This document shows positions 1-7,883 of a DNA stretch of 14,022 nt, in pieces. A program made the translations under genes and the position numbers. Source of the DNA: Nitriliruptoraceae bacterium (GTDB lineage Bacteria; Actinomycetota; Nitriliruptoria; Nitriliruptorales; Nitriliruptoraceae); assembly GCA_007123425.1 (NCBI GenBank), contig SKLC01000215.1, positions 1-14,022 of the forward strand, in the 5' to 3' direction. The notes below the pieces were generated by a model. That model saw only the letters and a list, made by a program, of their open reading frames with translations. It had not been told where the DNA came from and made no database searches. Numbering within the stretch: position 1 is the first letter of the stretch; each line of letters starts with the position of its first letter.

Positions 1-1654
1 CGACCACCAGCACGCCCGCGCCCTGGGCCTGCAGCTCACGGACCTCGTCGCCCAGCGGCCCACCGCCGGTCATGGCGAGGTCGGCGCGCACCCGCTCGGC
101 GAGACCGGGCCGCCGCTCGGCGACCACCAGCCGGTGACCGCAGTCACGGACGGCATCGAGGACCGCGTCCAGCCCGGGGTCCAGGCGACGACGCACGTGG
201 GCGATGGCCACCACCTCGTCGCGGCGATGGAGCGCCAGGGGCCACCCGCCGGCGCGGCGGATCTCGCGAGCACGGGTCTTGGCCCCGCGCGGGAGCTCGC
301 CCCGGGCCTCGGCGAACGCGGTCAGCCGCCAGGTGCCGTCACCACGGGCGCGCTCGGGCTCGTCCGGGTCGAGCAGGCGCTCGGCCGCGGCGTGCGCGTC
401 GTCCTCGGCCTCGGCCCCGTCGGGGGCGACGACGTCGGTGACCAGCCAGCGGTCGACGAGCAGCACGTCGGCGTCGAGCACCACCGTGTCGATGCGGTCC
501 AGGCGCCGTAGCGCGGAGCCGTCCAGCGGCACGATGCCGCGGTAGGCGAGCGTGCGACCCAGGTAGGCGGCGAAGCCCTCCCGGCCGAGCCGGGCCGCCT
601 TGGGGTTGCTCGCCAGCAGCGCGTCGGTCGCGCGTCGCGGGTCGCGGGTGGCGGCCAGCGTGCCGAGGAAGCCGGCGAGGCCCGCGGTGCCCAGCCGCCC
701 CGCCATGTGCTCCACGGGACCGTCCGCCAGCGGCTGAGGGCGCGGCGGCAGGTCCGGCGGCTCGATCGGCTCGTCGCTGTGCACGGCGTAGAACTCGGGC
801 TCGCGCTGCTGCCACACCCAGCGGCGGGCACGCAGCTCGCCGAGCACGAGTCCCTGATGGCCGAGGTCGACCAGGACGCCGAGTGGTCCCTGGGAGATCC
901 CGGCCGCCAGCGCGCCGGAGAGCGGCAGCAGCAGCCGCGTGGCCCGACGGCCGAGCACCTGCTCGACCCGACCGCGCAGCGCCGGGTGGCCATCGAGCAT
1001 CGAGACCAGGCCGACGTACTCCACGGGCAGCCGGGCCAGGCGGGCCGCGCGGCCCACCACGCTCCAGCCCAGGCTCAGCGCGTCACCCGCGATGAGCGCG
1101 ATCGTGCGGTGCACCGGCTCGTCGTCGGCCGGGTGCTCGGCGCGCTCATCGGTGTCCCAGCCGGGGCGCGCGCGTGCCGGGCGGGTGGCCCCGTAGGCCT
1201 CCTCGATGCCCTCGATCAGCTCCACGACCGACGACAGCGTCGGCGCGCCGCCCTCGAAGGCCACCGCGACCTTGCCGGTGATGGCGTTGACCTCGGCCCA
1301 CCGGACCTGCTCGAGGGCGCGCAGGCGCTGGGCGAGACGACGCCGCAGCGTGTCCGCCTCGGGGTCCTCGATGCCGTGGACCTCGATCTGGGCGTGATCG
1401 CCCTCCTCATCCTCCCACACCCGCCGATGCAGCCCGAGCGAGTCGCCGAGCAGCTCGACGCCCTCCTCGACCACTGTCTCGACGGTGTCGCCGACCGCCT
1501 CGACCCCCTCGCCGACGAGCTCCATCCCGTCGTCGACCAGGTCGGGCAGGTCGAAGGTCCGCCCATCGGGCACGAGCTCCGAGGCAACCCGCACCGGCAG
1601 CGTCGCCACCGACCAGGAGGCGCCGAGCACCTCCCGGATCACCCCGCGCGGCAC
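1..1654 (-). CDS. P-type cation-transporting ATPase, CtpI/CtpH-like, N-terminal part (C-terminus off the window)
   Basis: The frame is open from a GTG at 1654 to the left edge (551 codons, no stop), with GGGGAGG about 8 nt upstream. Residues 86-155 look like a heavy-metal-associated (ferredoxin-like) domain: they end the second strand with VNAITGKVAV but have no CxxC metal site. Hydrophobic segments follow around residues 170-290. Near residue 388 the text IDTVVLDADVLL lines up with the P-type phosphorylation site (consensus DTVxFDKTGT). The Asp is kept (D394) but Lys-Thr-Gly is replaced by ADV. Mycobacterial CtpI/CtpH proteins are 1500-1600 aa, and I recall a degenerate first half before the catalytic core, so the real DKTGT site is probably beyond the window. 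The likely role is a membrane cation pump; the ion is unknown. It lies 97 bp downstream of the suhB-like gene on the same strand and may have its own promoter. The family call is fairly firm; the subfamily is inferred. Confidence 0.72.
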   Translation of the reverse strand, partial: MPRGVIREVLGASWSVATLPVRVASELVPDGRTFDLPDLVDDGMELVGEGVEAVGDTVETVVEEGVELLGDSLGLHRRVWEDEEGDHAQIEVHGIEDPEADTLRRRLAQRLRALEQVRWAEVNAITGKVAVAFEGGAPTLSSVVELIEGIEEAYGATRPARARPGWDTDERAEHPADDEPVHRTIALIAGDALSLGWSVVGRAARLARLPVEYVGLVSMLDGHPALRGRVEQVLGRRATRLLLPLSGALAAGISQGPLGVLVDLGHQGLVLGELRARRWVWQQREPEFYAVHSDEPIEPPDLPPRPQPLADGPVEHMAGRLGTAGLAGFLGTLAATRDPRRATDALLASNPKAARLGREGFAAYLGRTLAYRGIVPLDGSALRRLDRIDTVVLDADVLLVDRWLVTDVVAPDGAEAEDDAHAAAERLLDPDEPERARGDGTWRLTAFAEARGELPRGAKTRAREIRRAGGWPLALHRRDEVVAIAHVRRRLDPGLDAVLDAVRDCGHRLVVAERRPGLAERVRADLAMTGGGPLGDEVRELQAQGAGVLVV

Positions 1655-1712
1655 GGATGCGCCTCCCCTGTCGTGTCCCGACCAGTCTCCCTGCTCGCGA
1701 CCGCACCAGCGG

Positions 1713-1732
1713 CCCTCGGCTCGGCCGAAGGG
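1713..1732 (-). terminator. Possible hairpin between the suhB-like gene and the P-type ATPase gene
   Basis: On the minus strand, 20-39 nt after the stop of the suhB-like gene, CCCTTCGGC and GCCGAGGG can pair as an 8-bp GC-rich stem with one bulged T and a 3-nt loop. There is no T-run behind it, as is usual in very GC-rich actinobacteria. It may end or weaken read-through from pfk-suhB. The call rests only on the fold and the position. Confidence 0.3.
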
Positions 1733-1751
1733 ACAGTCGCGCTCGGCGACC

Positions 1752-2552
1752 TCACCGACCGAGCCAGGCCACGAGGTGGTCGTGGGCGGCGCGCCCACCG
1801 GCGACCACGCCCGTCAGCGACCGGCCGCCGAGCTGCCGCTCGTGCTCGCTGACCATGCCGCCGGCTTCGGTGACCAGCAGTCGGCCGGCCGCCCAGTCCC
1901 AGGGCTGCAGCCCGAACTCGAGGTAGGCGTCGATGCGCCCGGCCGCCGTCCAGGCGAGGTCGAGCGCGGCGGCCCCGCATCGGCGCAGGTCCCGCACCTC
2001 GCGCAGCAGGGCGGCCATGTCGTCGGCCTGATCCCCGCGCACGTCCGCGTCGTAGGCGAACCCGCTCGCCAGCAGCGTGTGGGCGAGCCCGTCGGTGTCG
2101 GTGACCCGCAGCTCGGCTCTCCCACAGGCAGCGCCCTCGTCGCGCGCGGCGTGGAAGGTCTCACCGGCTGCGGGGTGGTGGACGGCGCCGGCCAGCGGGC
2201 CGTGCTCGTCCTCGACCGCGACCGACACGCACCAGGCCGGCAGCCCGTAGAGGAAGTTGACGGTGCCGTCGAGCGGGTCGACGACCCAGCGCAGGCCGCT
2301 GGTGCCGCGCTTGGACGCCTGGTCCTCCTCGGCGAGCAGCCCGTCGTCGGGACGGGCGGCGGCCAGCTGGCGGGCGATCAGCAGCTCGGCCTCGCGGTCG
2401 GCCTGCGAGACGGGGTCGGTGGCCGAGGTCTTGGTGTCGACCACGAGCTCGCCGAGGCGGTCGGCGTAGCCCTGCAGCAGCCCGCCCGCCTCTTCGGCGA
2501 CCCGCACGGCCAGCTCTCGCAGCGCCTCGCGCTGTGCGGCGGAGGTGCTCAT
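1752..2552 (-). CDS. Inositol monophosphatase family protein
   Basis: A 266-aa member of the Mg-dependent inositol monophosphatase superfamily (IMPase/SuhB; about 260-280 aa is usual). These enzymes hydrolyse inositol 1-phosphate; related members act on histidinol phosphate, fructose 1,6-bisphosphate or PAP. The metal ligands are all present: E75 in LLAEED, D92 and D95 in WVVDPLDGTVNF, and D219 in PWDWAAG. The second Thr of the usual DGTTNF is Val here. The start is the ATG at 2552, whose ATGA overlaps the phosphofructokinase stop. The frame stays open about 40 codons further up, but that stretch lies inside pfk and has no family similarity. Overlap with pfk suggests translational coupling and matched dosage. 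Because of that neighbour, a fructose-1,6-bisphosphatase side activity cannot be excluded. The family is certain, the substrate is not. Confidence 0.92.
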   Translation of the reverse strand: MSTSAAQREALRELAVRVAEEAGGLLQGYADRLGELVVDTKTSATDPVSQADREAELLIARQLAAARPDDGLLAEEDQASKRGTSGLRWVVDPLDGTVNFLYGLPAWCVSVAVEDEHGPLAGAVHHPAAGETFHAARDEGAACGRAELRVTDTDGLAHTLLASGFAYDADVRGDQADDMAALLREVRDLRRCGAAALDLAWTAAGRIDAYLEFGLQPWDWAAGRLLVTEAGGMVSEHERQLGGRSLTGVVAGGRAAHDHLVAWLGR

Positions 2553-3583
2553 CCGAAGAACACCTCCGCGACACGGAACAGGCTCTCGGGCACGCCCTTG
2601 TGCTGCCCGGCGACCTCCTCGAGATCGACCGGTATCACCAGCGAGCTCTGGTAGGCGGTCATCTTGCCCCACTCATCGGCGACGGCGAGCTCGGCGGCGG
2701 CCACCCCCATCCGTGTCGCGATGGTGCGGTCCATCGGCACCGGGGAGCCCCCGCGCTGGACGTGGCCGAGCTGGGTGACCCGGGCAGGGAAGCCGGTGCG
2801 ACGCTCGATCTCGCGGGCGATCGTGTGGCCGATCCCGCCGAGCACCGGCCGGCCGAACTCGTCGGTGGGATGGACCGGCATCGCCATGGTGTCGGGCACG
2901 GGCTCGGCGCCCTCGGCCACCACCACGATCGAGAAGTCGCGGCCGACGCCGGCGCGGTGCTTGAGGTGGCGGCCCACGGCCTCGATGTCGAAGGGCACCT
3001 CGGGGATGAGGATGGCGTCTGCCCCGCCGGCCATCCCCGCGAAGGTCGCGATCCAGCCGGCGTGGCGTCCCATCACCTCGAGCACCATCACCCGGTTGTG
3101 CGACTCGGCGGTGGAGTGCAGCCGGTCGACGGCCTCGGTGGCGGTGGCGACCGCCGTGAGGAAGCCGATGGTCAATTCGGTGTTCGCGACGTCGTTGTCG
3201 ATGGTCTTGGGGATGCCGACCACCGGGATCCCCTCGTCGGCGTGGAGACGCGCGGCGGCGGACAGCGTGCCCTCCCCGCCGATGACGACGAACCCGTCGA
3301 GGCGGTGGATCTCGAGCGCTTCGTGGATCCGCCGGACGCCGTTGCGCTCCCGGTAGGGGTCGACCCGGGAGGTGCCGAGCACCGTCCCGCCGCGGTGGAG
3401 CAGGCCGCGCGTCGAGGCGGTGGTCAGCTGCTCGGCCTCGAGGTCGAGCACGCCCTGCCAGCCGTTGCGGAAGCCGAACGTGGTGACGTTGTCCTGGTCC
3501 GCCCGGCGCACCAGCGCCCGGATGGCGGCGTTGAGCCCGGGACAGTCCCCGCCCCCGGTGAGGATGCCGAAGCGTGTGGCCAT
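2549..3583 (-). CDS. pfkA: 6-phosphofructokinase (group III, probably ATP-dependent)
   Basis: A 344-aa protein that phosphorylates fructose 6-phosphate to fructose 1,6-bisphosphate, the committed step of glycolysis. The motifs run in order: nucleotide loop LTGGGDCPGLN (9-18), GGEGT (102-106), PKTIDND (125-131) with catalytic base D129, MGRHAGW (171-177) and HVQRGGSP (274-281). The two residues that separate phosphoryl donors (E. coli positions 104 and 124) are Gly105 and Lys126. PPi-dependent enzymes have Asp/Lys and E. coli has Gly/Gly. The Gly/Lys pair is that of actinobacterial ATP-dependent group III enzymes, so ATP is favoured but not proven. The start is the ATG at 3583, followed at once by the family N-terminus; a weak AGGACGG lies upstream. 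The stop overlaps the next gene's ATG by 4 nt, and the gene is divergent from glycerol kinase. Confidence 0.97.
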   Translation of the reverse strand: MATRFGILTGGGDCPGLNAAIRALVRRADQDNVTTFGFRNGWQGVLDLEAEQLTTASTRGLLHRGGTVLGTSRVDPYRERNGVRRIHEALEIHRLDGFVVIGGEGTLSAAARLHADEGIPVVGIPKTIDNDVANTELTIGFLTAVATATEAVDRLHSTAESHNRVMVLEVMGRHAGWIATFAGMAGGADAILIPEVPFDIEAVGRHLKHRAGVGRDFSIVVVAEGAEPVPDTMAMPVHPTDEFGRPVLGGIGHTIAREIERRTGFPARVTQLGHVQRGGSPVPMDRTIATRMGVAAAELAVADEWGKMTAYQSSLVIPVDLEEVAGQHKGVPESLFRVAEVFFG

Positions 3584-3706
3584 CGTCTCGACCGTCCTGT
3601 CTCGGTGGAGGATGTGGGAGCGTGACGCGACGCTACTACGCGGACCCCGCCGTCGAGCGGACGGCGAGGCTGACTACGCTCCGCTGCGCCCAGCGAAAGG
3701 CCAGCC
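3584..3706. promoter_or_regulatory. Divergent promoter region between pfkA and glpK
   Basis: This 123-bp gap separates two divergent genes and should hold both promoters. On the plus strand TACGCT (3675-3680) fits the actinobacterial -10 pattern TAnnnT, 26 nt before glpK. On the minus strand TAGCGT (3635-3630) fits the same pattern, 46 nt before pfkA. Neither has a convincing TTGAC -35 box at 16-18 nt, so the boxes are tentative. The glpK ribosome site GAAAGG (3695-3700) is clear. I see no strong operator-like palindrome here. Confidence 0.4.
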
Positions 3707-5218
<1,512 letters not shown>

Positions 5219-5321
5219 GCTCCGGCGTCGACGGCGGGCCGTCCACAGCCCGGGGCGGGTCCACCGGCGCCTCGTCGCGCGGACGGCGCATGCTGTGGGT
5301 CGACGACGAGGAGACCCACGG

Positions 5322-5972
5322 ATGTTCGAGCGCTGGGACGAGGTCGAGCTCGACCTGCAGGTGGAGGCGACGCTGGCCCTGGACGAGGGATACGCACCGG
5401 AGCCCCTGCTGGTGGCCTTCGACGAGCAGGAGCCGGTGGCCATCGTCAGGCTGCGGCCCTTCGAGCCGGACGGGGTGCTCCAGGCACTGGTCGAGGTGCT
5501 GGCGCTGCTGCTGCCACTGGGCGCACGGCGGATCGCGCTGACGCTGCCCGGCGTGGCCCGGGATGTCCCCGACGAGGCTCCGTCGGCGCTCACCGCATCG
5601 GGCACGCCGACCGCGCTGCTGGTGCTCGCCACGGCCGACGCGCTGGGCCAGGGACCGACCCGACTGCGCGCGCGGGTGCTGCCGCTGGCCCACGACGGCG
5701 ACTGCTGGCAGTGGCAGGAGCACGACGCCGTGGACGTCGATGCCGACGAGTGGGACATCACCTCGGCACTGGCTGTGCTGCTGGAGGCGCCTGCCCCGCT
5801 CGAGGCGGAGGCGGCGCAGGATCGCACGCAGCTGCAGGCCCAGCTGGGGCGCTGTCTGCTGCTCGGCCACCTGGTCACGCTGGCACCCCCCGCCGCGGAT
5901 CGCCTGGAGCCGGGCCGGCTGGCCGTCGTGGACCCGCTGTCGCTGCCACCCCTGTCGTCGCCGGAGGGGTGA
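5322..5972 (+). CDS. Hypothetical acidic protein, 216 aa
   Basis: I do not recognise this protein. The start is the ATG at 5322, 7 nt after a clear GAGGAGA. A GTG at 5295 in the same frame would add nine basic residues but has no ribosome site. The product is acidic, rich in Leu, Ala, Asp and Glu, with no signal peptide, no clear membrane helix and no Cys cluster. It seems to have two parts. Residues 1-105 alternate beta-like and alpha-like stretches. Residues 125-216 carry a Trp-rich strand (DCWQWQEHDAVDVDADEW), then a Leu-rich helical region. Codon use matches the neighbours and the frame keeps a natural soluble composition, unlike the shadow frames. It lies between glpK and msrB on the same strand with gaps of about 100 bp on each side, so a separate transcript is possible. 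No function is proposed. Confidence 0.75.
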   Translation: MFERWDEVELDLQVEATLALDEGYAPEPLLVAFDEQEPVAIVRLRPFEPDGVLQALVEVLALLLPLGARRIALTLPGVARDVPDEAPSALTASGTPTALLVLATADALGQGPTRLRARVLPLAHDGDCWQWQEHDAVDVDADEWDITSALAVLLEAPAPLEAEAAQDRTQLQAQLGRCLLLGHLVTLAPPAADRLEPGRLAVVDPLSLPPLSSPEG

Positions 5973-6079
5973 GGCGACCGACCGGCGGACGGCCGGGGCC
6001 CGCACCGGGCGGTGGGGCCGCCGCCTGCCGGTGGCGCCGTCGACGGCTACCGTCGTGGCGGCGACGAGGAGGTCTGCTC

Positions 6080-6508
6080 TTGTCAGCGTCCGCCGACCAC
6101 GACCAGTTCCGCACGCTCACCGACGACCAGTGGCGCGAGCGCCTGACCCCCGAGCAGTTCCGGGTCCTGCGCCAGCAGGGCACCGAGCGGCCCTTCACCG
6201 GGGCGTACTGGGACACCACCGACGACGGGGTCTACCGCTGCGCCGGCTGCGGGCAGGCGCTGTTCACCTCGACAACGAAGTTCGACGCGCATTGCGGCTG
6301 GCCGAGCTTCTACGAGCCCGCCGACGAGCAGCGCGTCGAGTTCCACGAGGACACCTCGCTGGGCATGCGCCGCGTCGAAGTGGTCTGCTCCGGATGCGGG
6401 GGCCACCTGGGCCACGTGTTCGACGACGCACCGGACCAGCCCACGGGCCTGCGCTACTGCATCAACTCGGCCGCGCTCGAGCTCGAGCCGGGCACGCCGG
6501 ACGCCTGA
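6080..6508 (+). CDS. msrB: Peptide-methionine (R)-S-oxide reductase, MsrB
   Basis: A 142-aa MsrB that reduces methionine-R-sulfoxide in proteins, a repair enzyme for oxidative damage in the cytosol. The structural zinc is held by two CxxC pairs, C54/C57 (CAGC) and C103/C106 (CSGC). The substrate block GWPSF is at 73-77, GHLGHVF at 108-114, and the catalytic Cys is C127 in RYCINS. C72, just before GWPSF, may take part in recycling. The start is a TTG at 6080, 7 nt after a strong GAGGAGG (6066-6072). The frame continues upstream, but that part has shadow-type composition and overlaps the previous gene. A possible promoter is TACCGT (6048-6053) with CTGCCG (6025-6030) 17 nt upstream. It converges with the acyltransferase gene, leaving only 12 bp between the two stops. 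Confidence 0.96.
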   Translation: MSASADHDQFRTLTDDQWRERLTPEQFRVLRQQGTERPFTGAYWDTTDDGVYRCAGCGQALFTSTTKFDAHCGWPSFYEPADEQRVEFHEDTSLGMRRVEVVCSGCGGHLGHVFDDAPDQPTGLRYCINSAALELEPGTPDA

Positions 6509-6520
6509 GCGCCGAGCCGG

Positions 6521-7282
6521 TCAGCCGGCGCGTCGGCCCTCGCCGTCCCCGGGCTCGTGGTCCTCGACCGGCTGCGGCGGCTGGCCGAGGTCGTCGACGG
6601 AGACGTCGCCGCTCTTGACCTTGGACGCGTACTCGTCGACGTACTCCTGGCCGGAGAGCATCATGATCTCGTACATGAGCTCGTCGGTGGCCGACCGCAG
6701 CACGAAGGGGTCGCTGCGCTCCTCGCGGTAGCGGGAGAGGTCGAGCGGCTCGCCGTAGCGCACGGTCACCTGGGCCCGTCGCGGCCGGTAGGTGCCCGTG
6801 GGCATCGCCTCGTTGGTGCCGATCACCGCACAGGGCACGATCGGCACGTCGGCCTCGAGCGCGATGCGGGCGGGCCCGGTCTTGCCTCGGTACAGCCGCC
6901 CGTCGGGGCTGCGCGTGCCCTCCGGGTAGATCCCGAGCAGCTCCCCGCTGCGCAGGATCTCCACCCCGGTCTTGAGGCTGTTCTCGCTCTGGGCGCCCCC
7001 GCCGCGATGGATCGGCACGACGCCGGTGCCCTGGAAGAACCAGCGGGTGCGCCACGAATCCCAGTAGTCGGCCTTGCCCAGGAAGTACACGGGGCGCGGA
7101 ACGTTGAGCGGCAGCAGGATCGAGTCGATGAACGACAGGTGGTTGCACGCCAGTACCGCCGGCTCGGACCGGGGGATGTTGTCCAGCCCCTGCGCGTCGA
7201 CGTGGAAGTACGGGTTGGCCACCGGCGGCAGCACCCGTTTGAGCGTGCGGTACAGACGCGGCGCGTCCTGCATGCCCGGCAC
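6521..7282 (-). CDS. 1-acyl-sn-glycerol-3-phosphate acyltransferase family protein (PlsC-like)
   Basis: A 253-aa PlsC-superfamily acyltransferase, expected to transfer an acyl chain to lysophosphatidate at the membrane face and form phosphatidate. The catalytic HX4D motif is HLSFID (48-53). The glycerol-phosphate block is GTGVVPIHRGG (85-95), followed by IYPEGTRSPDG (118-128) and GPARIALEADVPIVP (136-150). The last 35 residues are acidic and probably disordered. I prefer the GTG at 7282, which lies 5 nt after AAGGAG (7293-7288); an ATG three codons later (7273) is the alternative, with a 14-nt spacer. Longer in-frame extensions run into the divergent promoter region. Possible promoter: TAGGCT (7358-7353) with CTCGAC (7382-7377) 18 nt before it. 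Glycerol 3-phosphate from the nearby glycerol kinase feeds this pathway, although the genes are not in one operon. The acyl acceptor is inferred from the family. Confidence 0.92.
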   Translation of the reverse strand: MPGMQDAPRLYRTLKRVLPPVANPYFHVDAQGLDNIPRSEPAVLACNHLSFIDSILLPLNVPRPVYFLGKADYWDSWRTRWFFQGTGVVPIHRGGGAQSENSLKTGVEILRSGELLGIYPEGTRSPDGRLYRGKTGPARIALEADVPIVPCAVIGTNEAMPTGTYRPRRAQVTVRYGEPLDLSRYREERSDPFVLRSATDELMYEIMMLSGQEYVDEYASKVKSGDVSVDDLGQPPQPVEDHEPGDGEGRRAG

Positions 7283-7368
7283 TGGGGCTCCTTCAGGTGG
7301 GCTCCCGAGCAGGTCACCGCGGGCTGCACCCGGGCCTGCCTCTCCAGTAGATAGCCTAGGGCCCACCC

Positions 7369-7389
7369 GCCGGGACGTCGAGTCCCGGC
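7369..7389. repeat. Perfect inverted repeat in the divergent intergenic region
   Basis: GCCGGGAC (7369-7376) and GTCCCGGC (7382-7389) form a perfect 8-bp inverted repeat around the 5-nt spacer GTCGA. It lies in the 133-bp gap between the divergent acyltransferase and small membrane protein genes. It overlaps the tentative -35 box for the acyltransferase and is next to the only AT-richer stretch of the gap (7348-7358, around ATAGCCTAG), which could give a -10 on either strand. It could be a regulator-binding operator or an RNA hairpin in the leader of the plus-strand gene. Confidence 0.5.
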
Positions 7390-7415
7390 CACCTGCCCGA
7401 TCGGAGGGGCGACCG

Positions 7416-7871
7416 TTGGCCGAAGACCTTGGGACCTGGCCGCCGGAGCAGGCGACCGTCCTGGTCGAGGTGCTCCAGCAGGCGGGCATCACGCCCCAGG
7501 CACGGCGCACCCGCGAGGGGGTCGAGGTCACGGTCGAGGACGACGACTCCGATCAGGCGCACGCCACCCTCGTGGCGAACATGGACCGCATCGCCCGAGC
7601 CGCGCGCCCCGCACAGCCCCAGGGCGGCCGTCGCCGCCCGCGTGGCGCCGCACGCCAGGGCACCGGCGAACGCCAGCGTCCACGCGACGAGTCCCTGGCC
7701 TCGCAGCGGATGACGCGCTTCACCCGACCGGTCGCGATCCTGGTGGCCGCGCTGCTGCTCGCCGCGATCGTGCCGATCCACCCGATGCTGCGGGTGCTCA
7801 TCCTCGCCGGCGCCGTCCTGGCGATCGTCTGGTTCCTGGGCCGCGACGACGAGGACGCCGACGGCGGCTGA
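7416..7871 (+). CDS. Small two-helix membrane protein with possible DUF2007-like N-terminus
   Basis: A 151-aa protein from a TTG at 7416, 6 nt after GGAGGGG. The first 62 residues (GITPQARRTREGVEVTVEDD, then a helix) have the layout of the small DUF2007 'putative signal-transducing' fold: a helix ending in AGI, then strands, then a second helix. This is a weak resemblance judged by eye. Residues 63-98 form a basic linker rich in Arg, Gly and Gln. Two hydrophobic helices follow, at about 105-121 and 124-142, separated by a short IHPM turn, and the tail is acidic (RDDEDADGG). This predicts a hairpin membrane anchor with a cytoplasmic N-terminal domain. No catalytic motif is visible. It is divergent from the acyltransferase gene and converges with the peptidase gene, 12 bp stop to stop. 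That it is a real gene is likely; its function is unknown. Confidence 0.75.
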   Translation: MAEDLGTWPPEQATVLVEVLQQAGITPQARRTREGVEVTVEDDDSDQAHATLVANMDRIARAARPAQPQGGRRRPRGAARQGTGERQRPRDESLASQRMTRFTRPVAILVAALLLAAIVPIHPMLRVLILAGAVLAIVWFLGRDDEDADGG

Positions 7872-7883
7872 CGCCCGCGCCCG

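Noticed and set aside
322..993. Minus-strand frames 322-993 and 339-815 with start and stop codons
   Set aside because: They are out of frame with the P-type ATPase reading frame, which is open across the whole region and has recognisable HMA-like and P-domain-like segments.
1485..3625. Long plus-strand frames (1485-2654 and 2534-3625) opposite suhB and pfkA
   Set aside because: The minus strand encodes proteins with full catalytic motifs here. The plus frames have shadow composition and no credible ribosome sites.
5711..6079. An upstream extension of msrB by 123 codons
   Set aside because: It overlaps the preceding gene, is low-complexity, and MsrB length and the strong GAGGAGG both support the TTG at 6080.
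6509..6536. A possible bidirectional terminator between msrB and the acyltransferase gene
   Set aside because: Only a 5-bp GCCGG/CCGGC stem is certain, it overlaps the acyltransferase stop and has no T-run; this could be chance in such GC-rich DNA.
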